Part shown: positions 26,395 to 34,170 of the stretch, in pieces | How the letters are laid out: each line of letters begins with the position of its first letter | Position numbering within the stretch: position 1 is the stretch's first letter | NCBI GenBank assembly: GCA_019418545.1 | Contig: DYBQ01000004.1 | Location: 1 to 64,000 of the forward strand | Direction: 5' to 3' | From: Clostridiales bacterium | Lineage (GTDB): Bacteria; Bacillota; Clostridia; Oscillospirales; Acutalibacteraceae | DNA: 64,000 bases | Program-made: the position numbers and the translations under genes | The notes under the pieces: model-generated | The model's database searches: none | Told to the model about the DNA's origin: nothing | The model's input: only the letters and a program-made list of their open reading frames with translations

Positions 26395-27237
26395 ATGAAA
26401 ATACCCAAAATAGCAGCCATTCACGACCTTTCCGGTATGGGACGTTGTTCGTTAACAGCAGCGATTCCCATTTTGTCCGCTATGGGGGTGCAGGTGTGTC
26501 CATTTCCAACGGCTGTTCTCAGCAACCAAACCGGTTTTTCCAAGTTTGAATTTGTGGATATGACAGATAAGATGGAATCTTTTGGTGAGTGCTGGGCTCC
26601 CTGGTATGGACGATTCGATGCCATATACAGTGGATTTCTTGGAAGTCCCAGACAGGCACAGATTACCAGAAAAATCGTTGATAAGCTTCGGGGGGAAGGA
26701 ACATTGGTAGTTGTGGATACTGTATTGGGGGACCACGGGATTCGATACCCTATCTTTGATGAAGAAATGTGCCTGCAGGTGCGTGAATTGGCTTTCGATG
26801 CCAGTGTGATAACTCCCAATTTAACAGAAGCCTGCCTTTTGGCAGGCGAGCGGGCCGAAGCAGCCCAGGATATTCAAACCCGGGCGGAGCTGATTCAGCT
26901 GGCCTCCTACCTGGCTTCGCAAGGGCCGGGAACTGTTATTATTACCGGTATTCGTGATGAAAATCAAGTGGCCAATTTGGCTTATATTAAAGAAGACTCC
27001 CGTTGTTTCTGGGAGTCCAACCATCGGATTGGCTACAGCTATTCCGGAACCGGAGATATATTGGCATCTGTTTTGTGCGGTGGGTTAGTGCGGGACTTCC
27101 CATTGGGAGAAACGCTTCGCAATGCTTGCCGGTTTATTGGTATGGCCTTGGAAGAAACTGCTGAATCTGGAACAGACCCTCGGGAAGGAATTTTGTTTGA
27201 ACCGTTTTTGGGGGATTTGATGGAGATGTTCTCCTGA
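26395..27237 (+). CDS. pdxY: Pyridoxal/pyridoxamine kinase
   Basis: 280 residues, ribokinase fold. The start KIPKIAAIHDLSGMGRCSLTAAIPILSAMG and PTAVLSNQTGF are the pyridoxal-binding region. DTVLGDHG and TPNLTEACLLAG follow. The catalytic anion hole GYSYSGTGDILASVLCGG has the GTGD aspartate. It phosphorylates pyridoxal, pyridoxine or pyridoxamine with ATP. With the adjacent ECF component and PdxR-type regulator it makes a B6 salvage locus. No pdxST biosynthesis genes are present here. Confidence 0.92.
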   Translation: MKIPKIAAIHDLSGMGRCSLTAAIPILSAMGVQVCPFPTAVLSNQTGFSKFEFVDMTDKMESFGECWAPWYGRFDAIYSGFLGSPRQAQITRKIVDKLRGEGTLVVVDTVLGDHGIRYPIFDEEMCLQVRELAFDASVITPNLTEACLLAGERAEAAQDIQTRAELIQLASYLASQGPGTVIITGIRDENQVANLAYIKEDSRCFWESNHRIGYSYSGTGDILASVLCGGLVRDFPLGETLRNACRFIGMALEETAESGTDPREGILFEPFLGDLMEMFS

Positions 27238-27299
27238 AGAATAGCCGTAATCACGGTGTTTTGCCCATTGTTTCCTGCGCTTTCTATGATTCTTTCCAA

Positions 27300-27328
27300 T
27301 TGCTTTCCTGTCTGATGTGTAGTACAAT
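27300..27328 (+). promoter_or_regulatory. Promoter for the NSS transporter gene
   Basis: TTGCTT (27300-27305), 17-base spacer, TACAAT (27323-27328). The start codon follows 57 bases later. Confidence 0.6.
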
Positions 27329-27385
27329 AGCCATACATCTAAGTTTAAAATGCATTGGAAGCATTGTAATGAAGGAGTAGTGAAA

Positions 27386-28747
27386 ATGGAACAAAAAACA
27401 CGAGGCGCTTTCTCCAGCAAACTGGGGTATGTGCTGGCAGTTTCCGGCTCTGCCGTAGGACTGGGAAATATTTGGAGATTCCCCTATCTTGCAGCAAAAT
27501 ATGGCGGAGGAATTTTTTTGCTGGTATATATTATACTGGCTGTCACTTTTGGTTTTACTCTGATTTTATCAGAAACCGCTTTGGGCCGCATGACAGGTTT
27601 AAGCCCGGTTGGTGCCTTTAAAAAATTTACAAAAGGCAAGTTGGCTGCTGGAGGCTGGATATGTGCCATTATCCCGATGCTGATTGTCCCGTATTATTGC
27701 GTAATTGGAGGCTGGGTTATTAAATACCTGGTAGGTTTTGCTTCCGGGCGTACTGCTGAAATGGCCTCTGATACCTTTTTCTCCGATTTTATCGCGGCCC
27801 CTGCTGAACCGGTTATTTGGTTATTGCTGTTTATTATTGCCACTTTCTGTGTGGTTATTTTTGGTGTTGAAAAAGGAATTGAGCGCATCAGCAAAATCTT
27901 AATGCCTATTCTGATTGCATTGGCTGTGGTCATCTGTATTTATTCTGTTACCCGGCCTGGCGCTATGGAAGGCGTTGCTTACTATTTAATCCCAGATTTT
28001 TCTAAATTTTCAATTATGACCGTTGTTGCTGCTATGGGTCAAATGTTTTACTCCCTGTCTATTGCTATGGGAATTCTGATTACCTATGGCTCTTATATGA
28101 AAAAAGACGTGGATATGGAGTCCTCCATCAAACAAATTGAAATTGTAGATACTCTGGTAGCGATTCTGGCTGGCTTAATGATTATCCCCGCTGTATTTGC
28201 CTTTTCCGGTGGCGATGAAAGCACCCTGCAGGCTGGACCCTCCCTGATGTTTATTACCATTCCCAAGGTTTTTGAAAGCATGGGAATGGGCCAGGTAATC
28301 GGCGCAGTGTTCTTTTTGCTGGTATTGGTAGCAGCATTGACTTCCTCCATTTCTCTGATGGAAACCTGTGTTGCGACCCTCCGTGACCAAGCCGGCTGGA
28401 GCCGAAAAAAATCTTGTATTGTAATGGCAGTGGAAATGGCCATGTTAGGAATTCCCTGCTCTCTCGGATTTGGTGTTTGGGATTTTATCAAACCTCTTGG
28501 CCTGAGCATTTTGGACTTTTTTGATTTTATTACCAACTCGGTTATGATGCCTATTGCCGCTTTCTTCATTTGCCTTTTGGTAATTAAAGCAGTAGGACTG
28601 GATAAGATTTCTGAGGAAGTCCGTATCTCTTCCAAATTTAAAAGAGAAAAAGCCTATCGTTTTCTTGTTCGAGGTTTGGTCCCTGCCGGTTTGTTAGTCA
28701 TTCTTGTCAGCTCGATTTTGAATGTATTTGGGATTATTACTATATAA
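27386..28747 (+). CDS. Sodium-dependent amino acid transporter (NSS/SNF family)
   Basis: 453 residues from the ATG at 27386, with GAAGGAG upstream. TM1 carries the NSS signature LAVSGSAVGLGNIWRFPYLAAKYGGG, with the unwound Gly-containing ion/substrate site. The rest is about 11-12 membrane segments, as in bacterial homologues such as MhsT. It imports an amino acid, often hydrophobic or aromatic, coupled to Na+. Substrate not decidable. It stands alone between pdxY and padR. Confidence 0.9.
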   Translation: MEQKTRGAFSSKLGYVLAVSGSAVGLGNIWRFPYLAAKYGGGIFLLVYIILAVTFGFTLILSETALGRMTGLSPVGAFKKFTKGKLAAGGWICAIIPMLIVPYYCVIGGWVIKYLVGFASGRTAEMASDTFFSDFIAAPAEPVIWLLLFIIATFCVVIFGVEKGIERISKILMPILIALAVVICIYSVTRPGAMEGVAYYLIPDFSKFSIMTVVAAMGQMFYSLSIAMGILITYGSYMKKDVDMESSIKQIEIVDTLVAILAGLMIIPAVFAFSGGDESTLQAGPSLMFITIPKVFESMGMGQVIGAVFFLLVLVAALTSSISLMETCVATLRDQAGWSRKKSCIVMAVEMAMLGIPCSLGFGVWDFIKPLGLSILDFFDFITNSVMMPIAAFFICLLVIKAVGLDKISEEVRISSKFKREKAYRFLVRGLVPAGLLVILVSSILNVFGIITI

Positions 28748-28924
28748 TAACATGCAGGAACTCTTTGCTCATCCGTCATTTTTACAATAATATCCCCCTC
28801 TATGTTGAGATTCTTTTGTGACTTGTGCGGCAAAAATACCCTTCTTTTAAATTGTATTTTTGTATCTTTATATTTAGCAATAATATGCATATTTGACATA
28901 GTTGTTAAAAAATTTTAAAAAAAA

Positions 28925-28953
28925 TAGACAAAACAAAAATTTTGTACTATAAT
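28925..28953 (+). promoter_or_regulatory. Promoter for padR
   Basis: TAGACA (28925-28930), 17-base spacer, TATAAT (28948-28953). The 247 bases between the transporter gene and padR otherwise hold AT-rich sequence without a recognisable element. Confidence 0.65.
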
Positions 28954-28994
28954 ATAGTCAGAGAACCAATCCAACAGAATGTGAGGGGGTTGCT

Positions 28995-29339
28995 TTGGCG
29001 ATTCGCGACAGTATGAAAAAGGGGACCGCCGAGTTGGTGGTTCTGCACCTTCTTCGCAGCGGCCGGAAATATGGATACCAAATTGCGCAGGAGATTTCCA
29101 CCCGCAGCGGGGGCTTGTTCACCCTGCAGGAAGGCTCTCTGTATCCCACACTGTACCGACTGGAAAAAAACGGCTATGTCATTTCTCAGACAGAATTTTC
29201 TCCGAACCAGCAGCGTGTTCGGAAGTATTATTCGATTACAGATGCCGGGAAAGCGTATTTTTTGGAGGTCCGAGAAGAATACCGGCAGATTTCTGAAGGT
29301 ATTGAGAAAATCCTTCAAACAGAGGTCCCCGAAACGTGA
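28995..29339 (+). CDS. PadR family transcriptional regulator
   Basis: 114 residues with a TTG start at 28995 behind GAGGGGG; ATG 29013 is an alternative. The fold is the PadR winged helix: KKGTAELVVLHLLRSGRKYGYQIAQEI, then GLFTLQEGSLYPTLYRLEKNGYVIS and YYSITDAGKAYF, with a C-terminal dimerisation helix. PadR proteins are small repressors, usually of transporters or stress genes, that respond to a small ligand. No obvious target is adjacent; the downstream gene is a HAD phosphatase behind a terminator. Confidence 0.88.
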   Translation: MAIRDSMKKGTAELVVLHLLRSGRKYGYQIAQEISTRSGGLFTLQEGSLYPTLYRLEKNGYVISQTEFSPNQQRVRKYYSITDAGKAYFLEVREEYRQISEGIEKILQTEVPET

Positions 29340-29455
29340 CAAAGAGGCATGGGGCTGGCAGTGCGAATTTTTTCGCCTGCTGGTTCCTCTGCGTGTCTTT
29401 GTTTAAAAATTGACGGAAAAGCACGATGAACTTTCACAAAAAATATGGTATACTG

Positions 29456-29483
29456 AAAGCCGGTACAAAAGTACCGGCTTTTG
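29456..29483 (+). terminator. Terminator after padR
   Basis: AAAGCCGGTAC and GTACCGGCTTT form a perfect 11-bp stem with an AAAA loop, followed by TGTTATTGT. It lies 117 bases after padR. Confidence 0.75.
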
Positions 29484-29526
29484 TTATTGTATGTTAGGAA
29501 ACCTATGGATGAAAGAAGGATTCAAA

Positions 29527-30195
29527 ATGATTCGCGCATGTATTTTTGATATGGACGGTACCATTGCAGACACCCTGGCTTCTATTGCCAGCTTTGCAAA
29601 TGAAGCACTCACAAAATGTGGATACCGGGAAATTCCTGTGCTGGACTACCGGACTCTGGTGGGAAACGGCGCCGATACACTGATGCGGAGAATGTTGAAA
29701 ACCGTTTTAGGAGAATTTTCAGAAGAGCAGGTTGCACAGCTTCGGATGGTTTATGACCGCGCTTATGAATCTGACCCCATGCGTCTGGTAACCGAGTATC
29801 CTGGGATGCGCTCCGTTCTCAATACCCTGAAACAGTCTGGAATTCAAATTGGAGTGTTTTCCAATAAACCCGATGATATGACCTGTCAGGTAGCCGCCCA
29901 TTTATATCCGGGACTTTTTCACGGTGTCCGGGGACAGCGTGCGGATACGCCTTTAAAGCCCGCTCCAGATGGCGCTCTTTTACTAGCAAAAGATTTGGGC
30001 GTGAAAGCCGATGAATGTCTTTATATTGGAGATACCTGGGTAGATATGGAAACCGGTAAAAATGCCGGCATGGAAACCGTAGGTGTATTGTGGGGATTCC
30101 GTGACCGGGAAGAGCTGGAAAAGGCTGGTGCCTGCCATATTATTTCTCATCCACAGGAACTGCTGCCTTTAGCAGGAATTCACACCGGCATTTGA
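29527..30195 (+). CDS. HAD family phosphatase, phosphoglycolate phosphatase-like
   Basis: 222 residues from the ATG at 29527, with AGAAGGA upstream; longer in-frame starts run through the terminator hairpin. HAD motifs: I DMDGTIAD, II FSNKPD, III lysine in PLKPAPDGA and IV GDTWVDMETGKNAG, with a helical cap between I and II. This is subfamily IA, resembling Gph, which removes phosphoglycolate made in DNA repair or oxygen damage. Exact substrate unknown. The next gene is a second HAD enzyme with coupled translation. Confidence 0.85.
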   Translation: MIRACIFDMDGTIADTLASIASFANEALTKCGYREIPVLDYRTLVGNGADTLMRRMLKTVLGEFSEEQVAQLRMVYDRAYESDPMRLVTEYPGMRSVLNTLKQSGIQIGVFSNKPDDMTCQVAAHLYPGLFHGVRGQRADTPLKPAPDGALLLAKDLGVKADECLYIGDTWVDMETGKNAGMETVGVLWGFRDREELEKAGACHIISHPQELLPLAGIHTGI

Positions 30196-30209
30196 CAGGA
30201 GGTTTGTGT

Positions 30210-30845
30210 ATGCCCCGTTTTTCTCTTCCCTATCGAGTCTATTTGTGGGATTTTGATGGAACTCTTTTTGACAGCTATCCCACAATGAATCGGGCTATGT
30301 CTCAGGCTCTCTCAGAACTTGGAAACCCACGGCCCAAGGAGGAAGTCCGCCAGTTGATGAAACAGTCGGTGAGCACGGCCCTGTCCTACTATCAGAAACA
30401 TTTCTCAATGACTGAGGAGCTGGAAGAACTGTTTCGAAAAAGGGAAAAAGAGCTGTCTCAAGACCTTCCGCCCTATCCCGGCATGAAAGATTTGTGCCGC
30501 CGGCTCTGGGAAAAAGGCGGTATCAACTTACTATATACCCACCGGGACACCTTTGCTATTGACTTGCTGCAACGTCATGGATTTGGCAGCTTTTTTTCTG
30601 GTGGTGTTACTTCTGAAGACCATTTTCCTTCTAAGCCCGCTCCTGATGCAATCATTTCGCTGATGAGGCAGTTTTCCTTTACAGCAAGCGAAGCGCTCAT
30701 GATAGGGGACCGGGATATCGATTTGCTGGCCGGAAAAAATGCTGGCGTTGACGGTTATCTTTTTGACCCCATGGATGATTATGCTTCGTTTGAAACACCC
30801 TTTCGAGGGCATAGCGCTAAAGATTTAGAATCTTTCCTTTTGTAA
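30210..30845 (+). CDS. HAD family hydrolase, subfamily IA
   Basis: 211 residues from the ATG at 30210, with AGGAGG 7 bases upstream starting just after the stop of the previous HAD gene. Motifs: WDFDGTLFDSYPT, LYTHRDTF, PSKPAPDAI and GDRDIDLLAGKNAG. The YTHR variant of motif II differs from the neighbour, and the two share only general HAD motifs, so this is not a recent tandem duplicate. Small-molecule phosphatase or phosphomutase; substrate unknown. Confidence 0.82.
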   Translation: MPRFSLPYRVYLWDFDGTLFDSYPTMNRAMSQALSELGNPRPKEEVRQLMKQSVSTALSYYQKHFSMTEELEELFRKREKELSQDLPPYPGMKDLCRRLWEKGGINLLYTHRDTFAIDLLQRHGFGSFFSGGVTSEDHFPSKPAPDAIISLMRQFSFTASEALMIGDRDIDLLAGKNAGVDGYLFDPMDDYASFETPFRGHSAKDLESFLL

Positions 30846-30944
30846 ATTATTTGCATTATTTTTCAAAAAGCACTCGTTTTTTTGCCAAAAATATGCGATA
30901 ATGTAAGCAAGTGTAAATTTGGAAGATGAAAAGGAGAGGTTTTT

Positions 30945-31799
30945 ATGAAGCAGAAAAGCGATATCCAAAGAATCCTGCTGGTAACGCTGGGAGCCATTAT
31001 CATGGCCCTGAACATTAAAATCTTTGTCCGTGCGGGAGATATGTTTCCCGGCGGATTTAATGGTTTGACTCTGTTAATCCAGCGTACCGCCTCCGAATAT
31101 TTTCATGTTGAACTTCCGTTCTCCGTGATTAACCTTTTGCTCAATGCAGTTCCCGCCATTATCAGCTTCCGTTATATTGGCAAAAAATTCACGGCATATT
31201 CCTGCCTGATGATTGTGCTAACCAGTATTTTAACGGACGTTTTTCCCAGCTTGGAAATCACTTCCGACCCGCTGCTTATCAGTATTTTTGGCGGCATCAT
31301 TAACGGCTGCGCTATCAGCCTTTGCCTGTTTGCTAATGCTACCAGCGGCGGTACGGACTTTATTGCCATTTTCTTTTCGGAGAAAAAAGGTATTGATACC
31401 TGGAATTATATTTTCATGGGCAATGTTGCCATGCTGGTTGTGGCTGGCCTGTTGTTTGGCTGGGAAAAATCTTTGTACTCTATTATTTTCCAGTTTACTT
31501 CCACACAGATTCTGCACATGCTCTACAAACGATATCAAAAGCAAACCCTTCTTATTATTACCGACCATCCCGATGAGGTTTATGAGACGATTCGTGACAA
31601 CACCCACCATGATGCCACACATTTCCGTGGGGTTGGCTGTTATGAGGGGCAGGAAAAGCATTTGTTGTACTCTGTAGTTTCAGCAGAAGAAGCAAAACAT
31701 ACTATTGACGGTATTCGTACAGTTGACCCGAAGGCTTTTATCAACTGTATGAAAACCGAACAAATTACCGGACGTTTTTATAATCGGCCTAACGACTAA
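30945..31799 (+). CDS. yitT: YitT family membrane protein
   Basis: 284 residues. Five to six hydrophobic segments (LVTLGAIIMALNIKIFV, FPGGFNGLTLLIQR, LPFSVINLLLNAVPAIISF, ISIFGGIINGCAISLCLFAN with ATSGGTDFIA) are followed by a soluble C-terminal DUF2179 domain (about 205-280: LIITDHPDEVYETI, VVSAEEAKHTIDGIRTVDPKAFI). The architecture is exactly that of the YitT family, which is widespread in Firmicutes and of unknown transport function. An AAGGAGAGG site precedes the ATG. Confidence 0.9.
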   Translation: MKQKSDIQRILLVTLGAIIMALNIKIFVRAGDMFPGGFNGLTLLIQRTASEYFHVELPFSVINLLLNAVPAIISFRYIGKKFTAYSCLMIVLTSILTDVFPSLEITSDPLLISIFGGIINGCAISLCLFANATSGGTDFIAIFFSEKKGIDTWNYIFMGNVAMLVVAGLLFGWEKSLYSIIFQFTSTQILHMLYKRYQKQTLLIITDHPDEVYETIRDNTHHDATHFRGVGCYEGQEKHLLYSVVSAEEAKHTIDGIRTVDPKAFINCMKTEQITGRFYNRPND

Positions 31800-31815
31800 T
31801 TATGAAAACCGTTTA

Positions 31816-32673
31816 TCACAACTTTTCTTTCAAATAGCTTTCGATATACCCCAGCAATTCCTGTGTCCAAAAATTCCCCTCATGGACTCCTCCGCTTATT
31901 TTGATTAGCCGGGCTTCATATCCATCTTTTTGAAGCTTTTCATATAGTTTTTCGGACTGATGATAAGGTACTACCGAATCTGCATCTCCATGTATCAGCA
32001 AAAAAGGCGGATACTCTCGTCCTGCCTCTTCAATGTATAAGGGGCTCATATTGCGAATTTTTTCTGGGGAAATTTTCCCTTTTTCATCTGAAACAAGATA
32101 AATCATCCGCGGGTCTGTGCTTCCCTCGGGCGCCTGCATAGCTCCTCGTACCAGCTCGCTCAAATCTGTTGGCCCAAAACAGTCGATGACCAGCTGTACC
32201 TTGTCAGACTCTTCTGCAAACTCTTCTGTCCTATAGCAAGGCAAGTCTCCTGTCATCCCCACTAAAAGAGCCGCATTGCCTCCCGAAGAGGTTCCCCACA
32301 CTGCCACCCGGTTTTTTTCAATCCCATACTCCTGGCTGTGTGACCGCAGAAAACGAATCGCCGTTTTTACATCCTGCAGGAATGCTGGAAATGGGTTCCC
32401 TTCCCGACAGTCCCGATGGCTTATGGAAGCCACCACCATCCCCTGTCTGGCCAAGGCTGCCAATTGAGGGAGTTGAAATCCTGTATTGGGAGAGGTCCAT
32501 GCACTTCCCTGCACAAACACTAATAATGGATATCTTTTTCTCTCTCTGTCCCAAGGACATAGTATTTGCATTGTCAGCTCTTTCCCATTTGGGGAAGAAA
32601 ATGGGACATTTTGAAACACTTCTGCAAATCCATCAAAATTTTTATTGCATGGGAATATAACCCTGTTTTCCAT
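31816..32673 (-). CDS. Alpha/beta hydrolase, carboxylesterase-like
   Basis: 285 residues from the ATG at 32673, with AAAGGGG upstream; a GTG at 32682 is less likely. The oxyanion-type region VFVQGSAW precedes the nucleophile elbow VWGTSSGGNAAL, with the Asp in HGDADSVVPYHQS and the His in GGVHEGNFW. This matches the BD-FAE/acetyl-esterase type of carbohydrate esterases, but the substrate cannot be told. No signal peptide, so cytoplasmic. It lies downstream of the glycolipid glycosyltransferase on the same strand, 60 bases away. Confidence 0.85.
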   Translation of the reverse strand: MENRVIFPCNKNFDGFAEVFQNVPFSSPNGKELTMQILCPWDRERKRYPLLVFVQGSAWTSPNTGFQLPQLAALARQGMVVASISHRDCREGNPFPAFLQDVKTAIRFLRSHSQEYGIEKNRVAVWGTSSGGNAALLVGMTGDLPCYRTEEFAEESDKVQLVIDCFGPTDLSELVRGAMQAPEGSTDPRMIYLVSDEKGKISPEKIRNMSPLYIEEAGREYPPFLLIHGDADSVVPYHQSEKLYEKLQKDGYEARLIKISGGVHEGNFWTQELLGYIESYLKEKL

Positions 32674-32733
32674 ATATAACACCCCTTTTAAGAGAAATCC
32701 AGCGGGCAGGACATACCTGCCGCTGGATATTTT

Positions 32734-33864
32734 TTAGGTTTTCTTTTTTTCTTGCAAAAGACGGTTAATTAAGTCCAACATATTGGGAACTGAACGAGAT
32801 TTATCAAACTTCTCGCAAGATTCTTTCATTTGTCTCAGCTTTGCTTCATCTTGCAGCAGCAGTTGGATGCTCTTGGCACAACTGTCCCCTTTTCCAATTC
32901 TCACAGCCATCCCGTGATTCATCAAAAACTGGGCATTATCTTCTTCCTGCCCCGGAATTGCGTCAAACACAGCCAATGGAATGTTACAGGCTAATGCTTC
33001 TGAAACCGTTAGCCCACCAGGTTTGGTAACAATCAGGTTAGACGCTTTCATATATTTTTCTACTTCCGTAGTAAACATGACCAGCTTGCATTTTTTAGGA
33101 CAATTTTGAACCTCTTTTTCAAAAGCTTCATATAGTTTTTCGTTTTTACCCGTAATGATAATCATTTGGAAATCTTCTGGCAAAGCCGTGATTTCCTCGA
33201 AAATGGACAGGATATTATTTACACCAAAGCTTCCTGCCATAATTAAAACGGTCAAACAATCTTTATCCAAGCCCATTTCCTGCAGCAACGCCTGACGGTC
33301 TGCTTTTTCAAAGAAAACATCGTGAACCGGAATGCCAAACGGGTAAACTTTTTCTTTTGGGACATCCATATATTGTACCATCTGTTCTGCCATATCCTCG
33401 CTGGAAACAATATAGGCGTCCACTCCGCTGGAGAGCCATGTTTTATGAGGACCATAATCCGTCATCACGCACAGAAGGGGGGCTTCTAACTTACCATCCA
33501 ATTTTAAATCGGATACCATTTCCGTTACAAAAGGATGGGTAGTAATAATCACATCCGGTTGAAACTCTTCAATCAGCGGGAACAAACGGCGCCGAAAAAG
33601 CCCCGAAAGTTTGGGCACTAAATTTGCAAAATGACTTTCTTGATTCGTGCTTTCATACAGTTTTCCAAACATTTTGGGCGCTTTGGTAGCGAGAAAATGA
33701 TATCCATCACATACGGTTTTATCCAGAATACTGCTAATGGTTTTCAGCGCATCAGCTACCCGCACTTCTATATCAGGACAATTGTCATGCAAATGTTTTT
33801 CAATGGCAACTGCAGCACGGATATGACCTCCGCCAGTAGCTGCTGTCAGAATCAATATTTTCAT
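32734..33864 (-). CDS. MGDG synthase/UgtP-type glycosyltransferase
   Basis: 376 residues, GT-B fold, family GT28. The N-terminal domain is MGDG-synthase-like (ILILTAATGGGHIRAAVAIEKHL, PDVIITTHPFVTEMVSDL, VMTDYGPHKTWLSSGVDAY). The C-terminal domain carries the sugar-nucleotide site (IMAGSFGVNNI, KASNLIVTKPGGLTVSEALACNIPLAV). It most likely transfers hexose from a UDP-sugar to diacylglycerol, making membrane glycolipid or a lipoteichoic acid anchor. MurG is a related but distinct family. Substrate is inference. Confidence 0.85.
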   Translation of the reverse strand: MKILILTAATGGGHIRAAVAIEKHLHDNCPDIEVRVADALKTISSILDKTVCDGYHFLATKAPKMFGKLYESTNQESHFANLVPKLSGLFRRRLFPLIEEFQPDVIITTHPFVTEMVSDLKLDGKLEAPLLCVMTDYGPHKTWLSSGVDAYIVSSEDMAEQMVQYMDVPKEKVYPFGIPVHDVFFEKADRQALLQEMGLDKDCLTVLIMAGSFGVNNILSIFEEITALPEDFQMIIITGKNEKLYEAFEKEVQNCPKKCKLVMFTTEVEKYMKASNLIVTKPGGLTVSEALACNIPLAVFDAIPGQEEDNAQFLMNHGMAVRIGKGDSCAKSIQLLLQDEAKLRQMKESCEKFDKSRSVPNMLDLINRLLQEKKKT

Positions 33865-34170
33865 ATCCTGTCATCTCCCATAAAATTATCATAGCTATCT
33901 GGCTCCTGCCAGCCTGAGGCCTGAACGTAGATTTTTATTTTATAATAATTATTATAGCATATTTGTCCCTGAACTTCCAGTATTCCCCATGAATTCAGCG
34001 ATTTTCCATAAATACTTCCCGGTTGTAATCAACCTGTAACTTTACATTTGGAGTCGAAAAAACTATAATAGAGAAGCAGATAGGATTTCAATATCAAAAT
34101 AAACTTACTTTGATTGTATTGATTTCCTCTTTAACAATGGATTTTCATTGATAATGGGAGGCTTTTTTTC
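33865..34170. other. 306-base intergenic region with divergent promoters
   Basis: This stretch has no gene. It holds the leader and possible promoter of the glycosyltransferase gene (minus-strand TATAAT at 33956-33951 with a weak TGGAAG -35) and the vanW promoter on the plus strand. A short palindrome GGTTG-taat-CAACC lies at 34021-34034, just upstream of the vanW -35, and could be an operator. Confidence 0.6.
34041..34069 (+). promoter_or_regulatory. Promoter for the VanW-family gene
   Basis: TTTACA (34041-34046), 17-base spacer, perfect TATAAT (34064-34069). The leader is about 95 bases. Confidence 0.75.

Noticed and set aside
29527..30845. Tandem duplication of HAD genes
   Set aside because: The two proteins share only general HAD motifs and differ in motif II and cap sequence, so they are paralogues of different branches.
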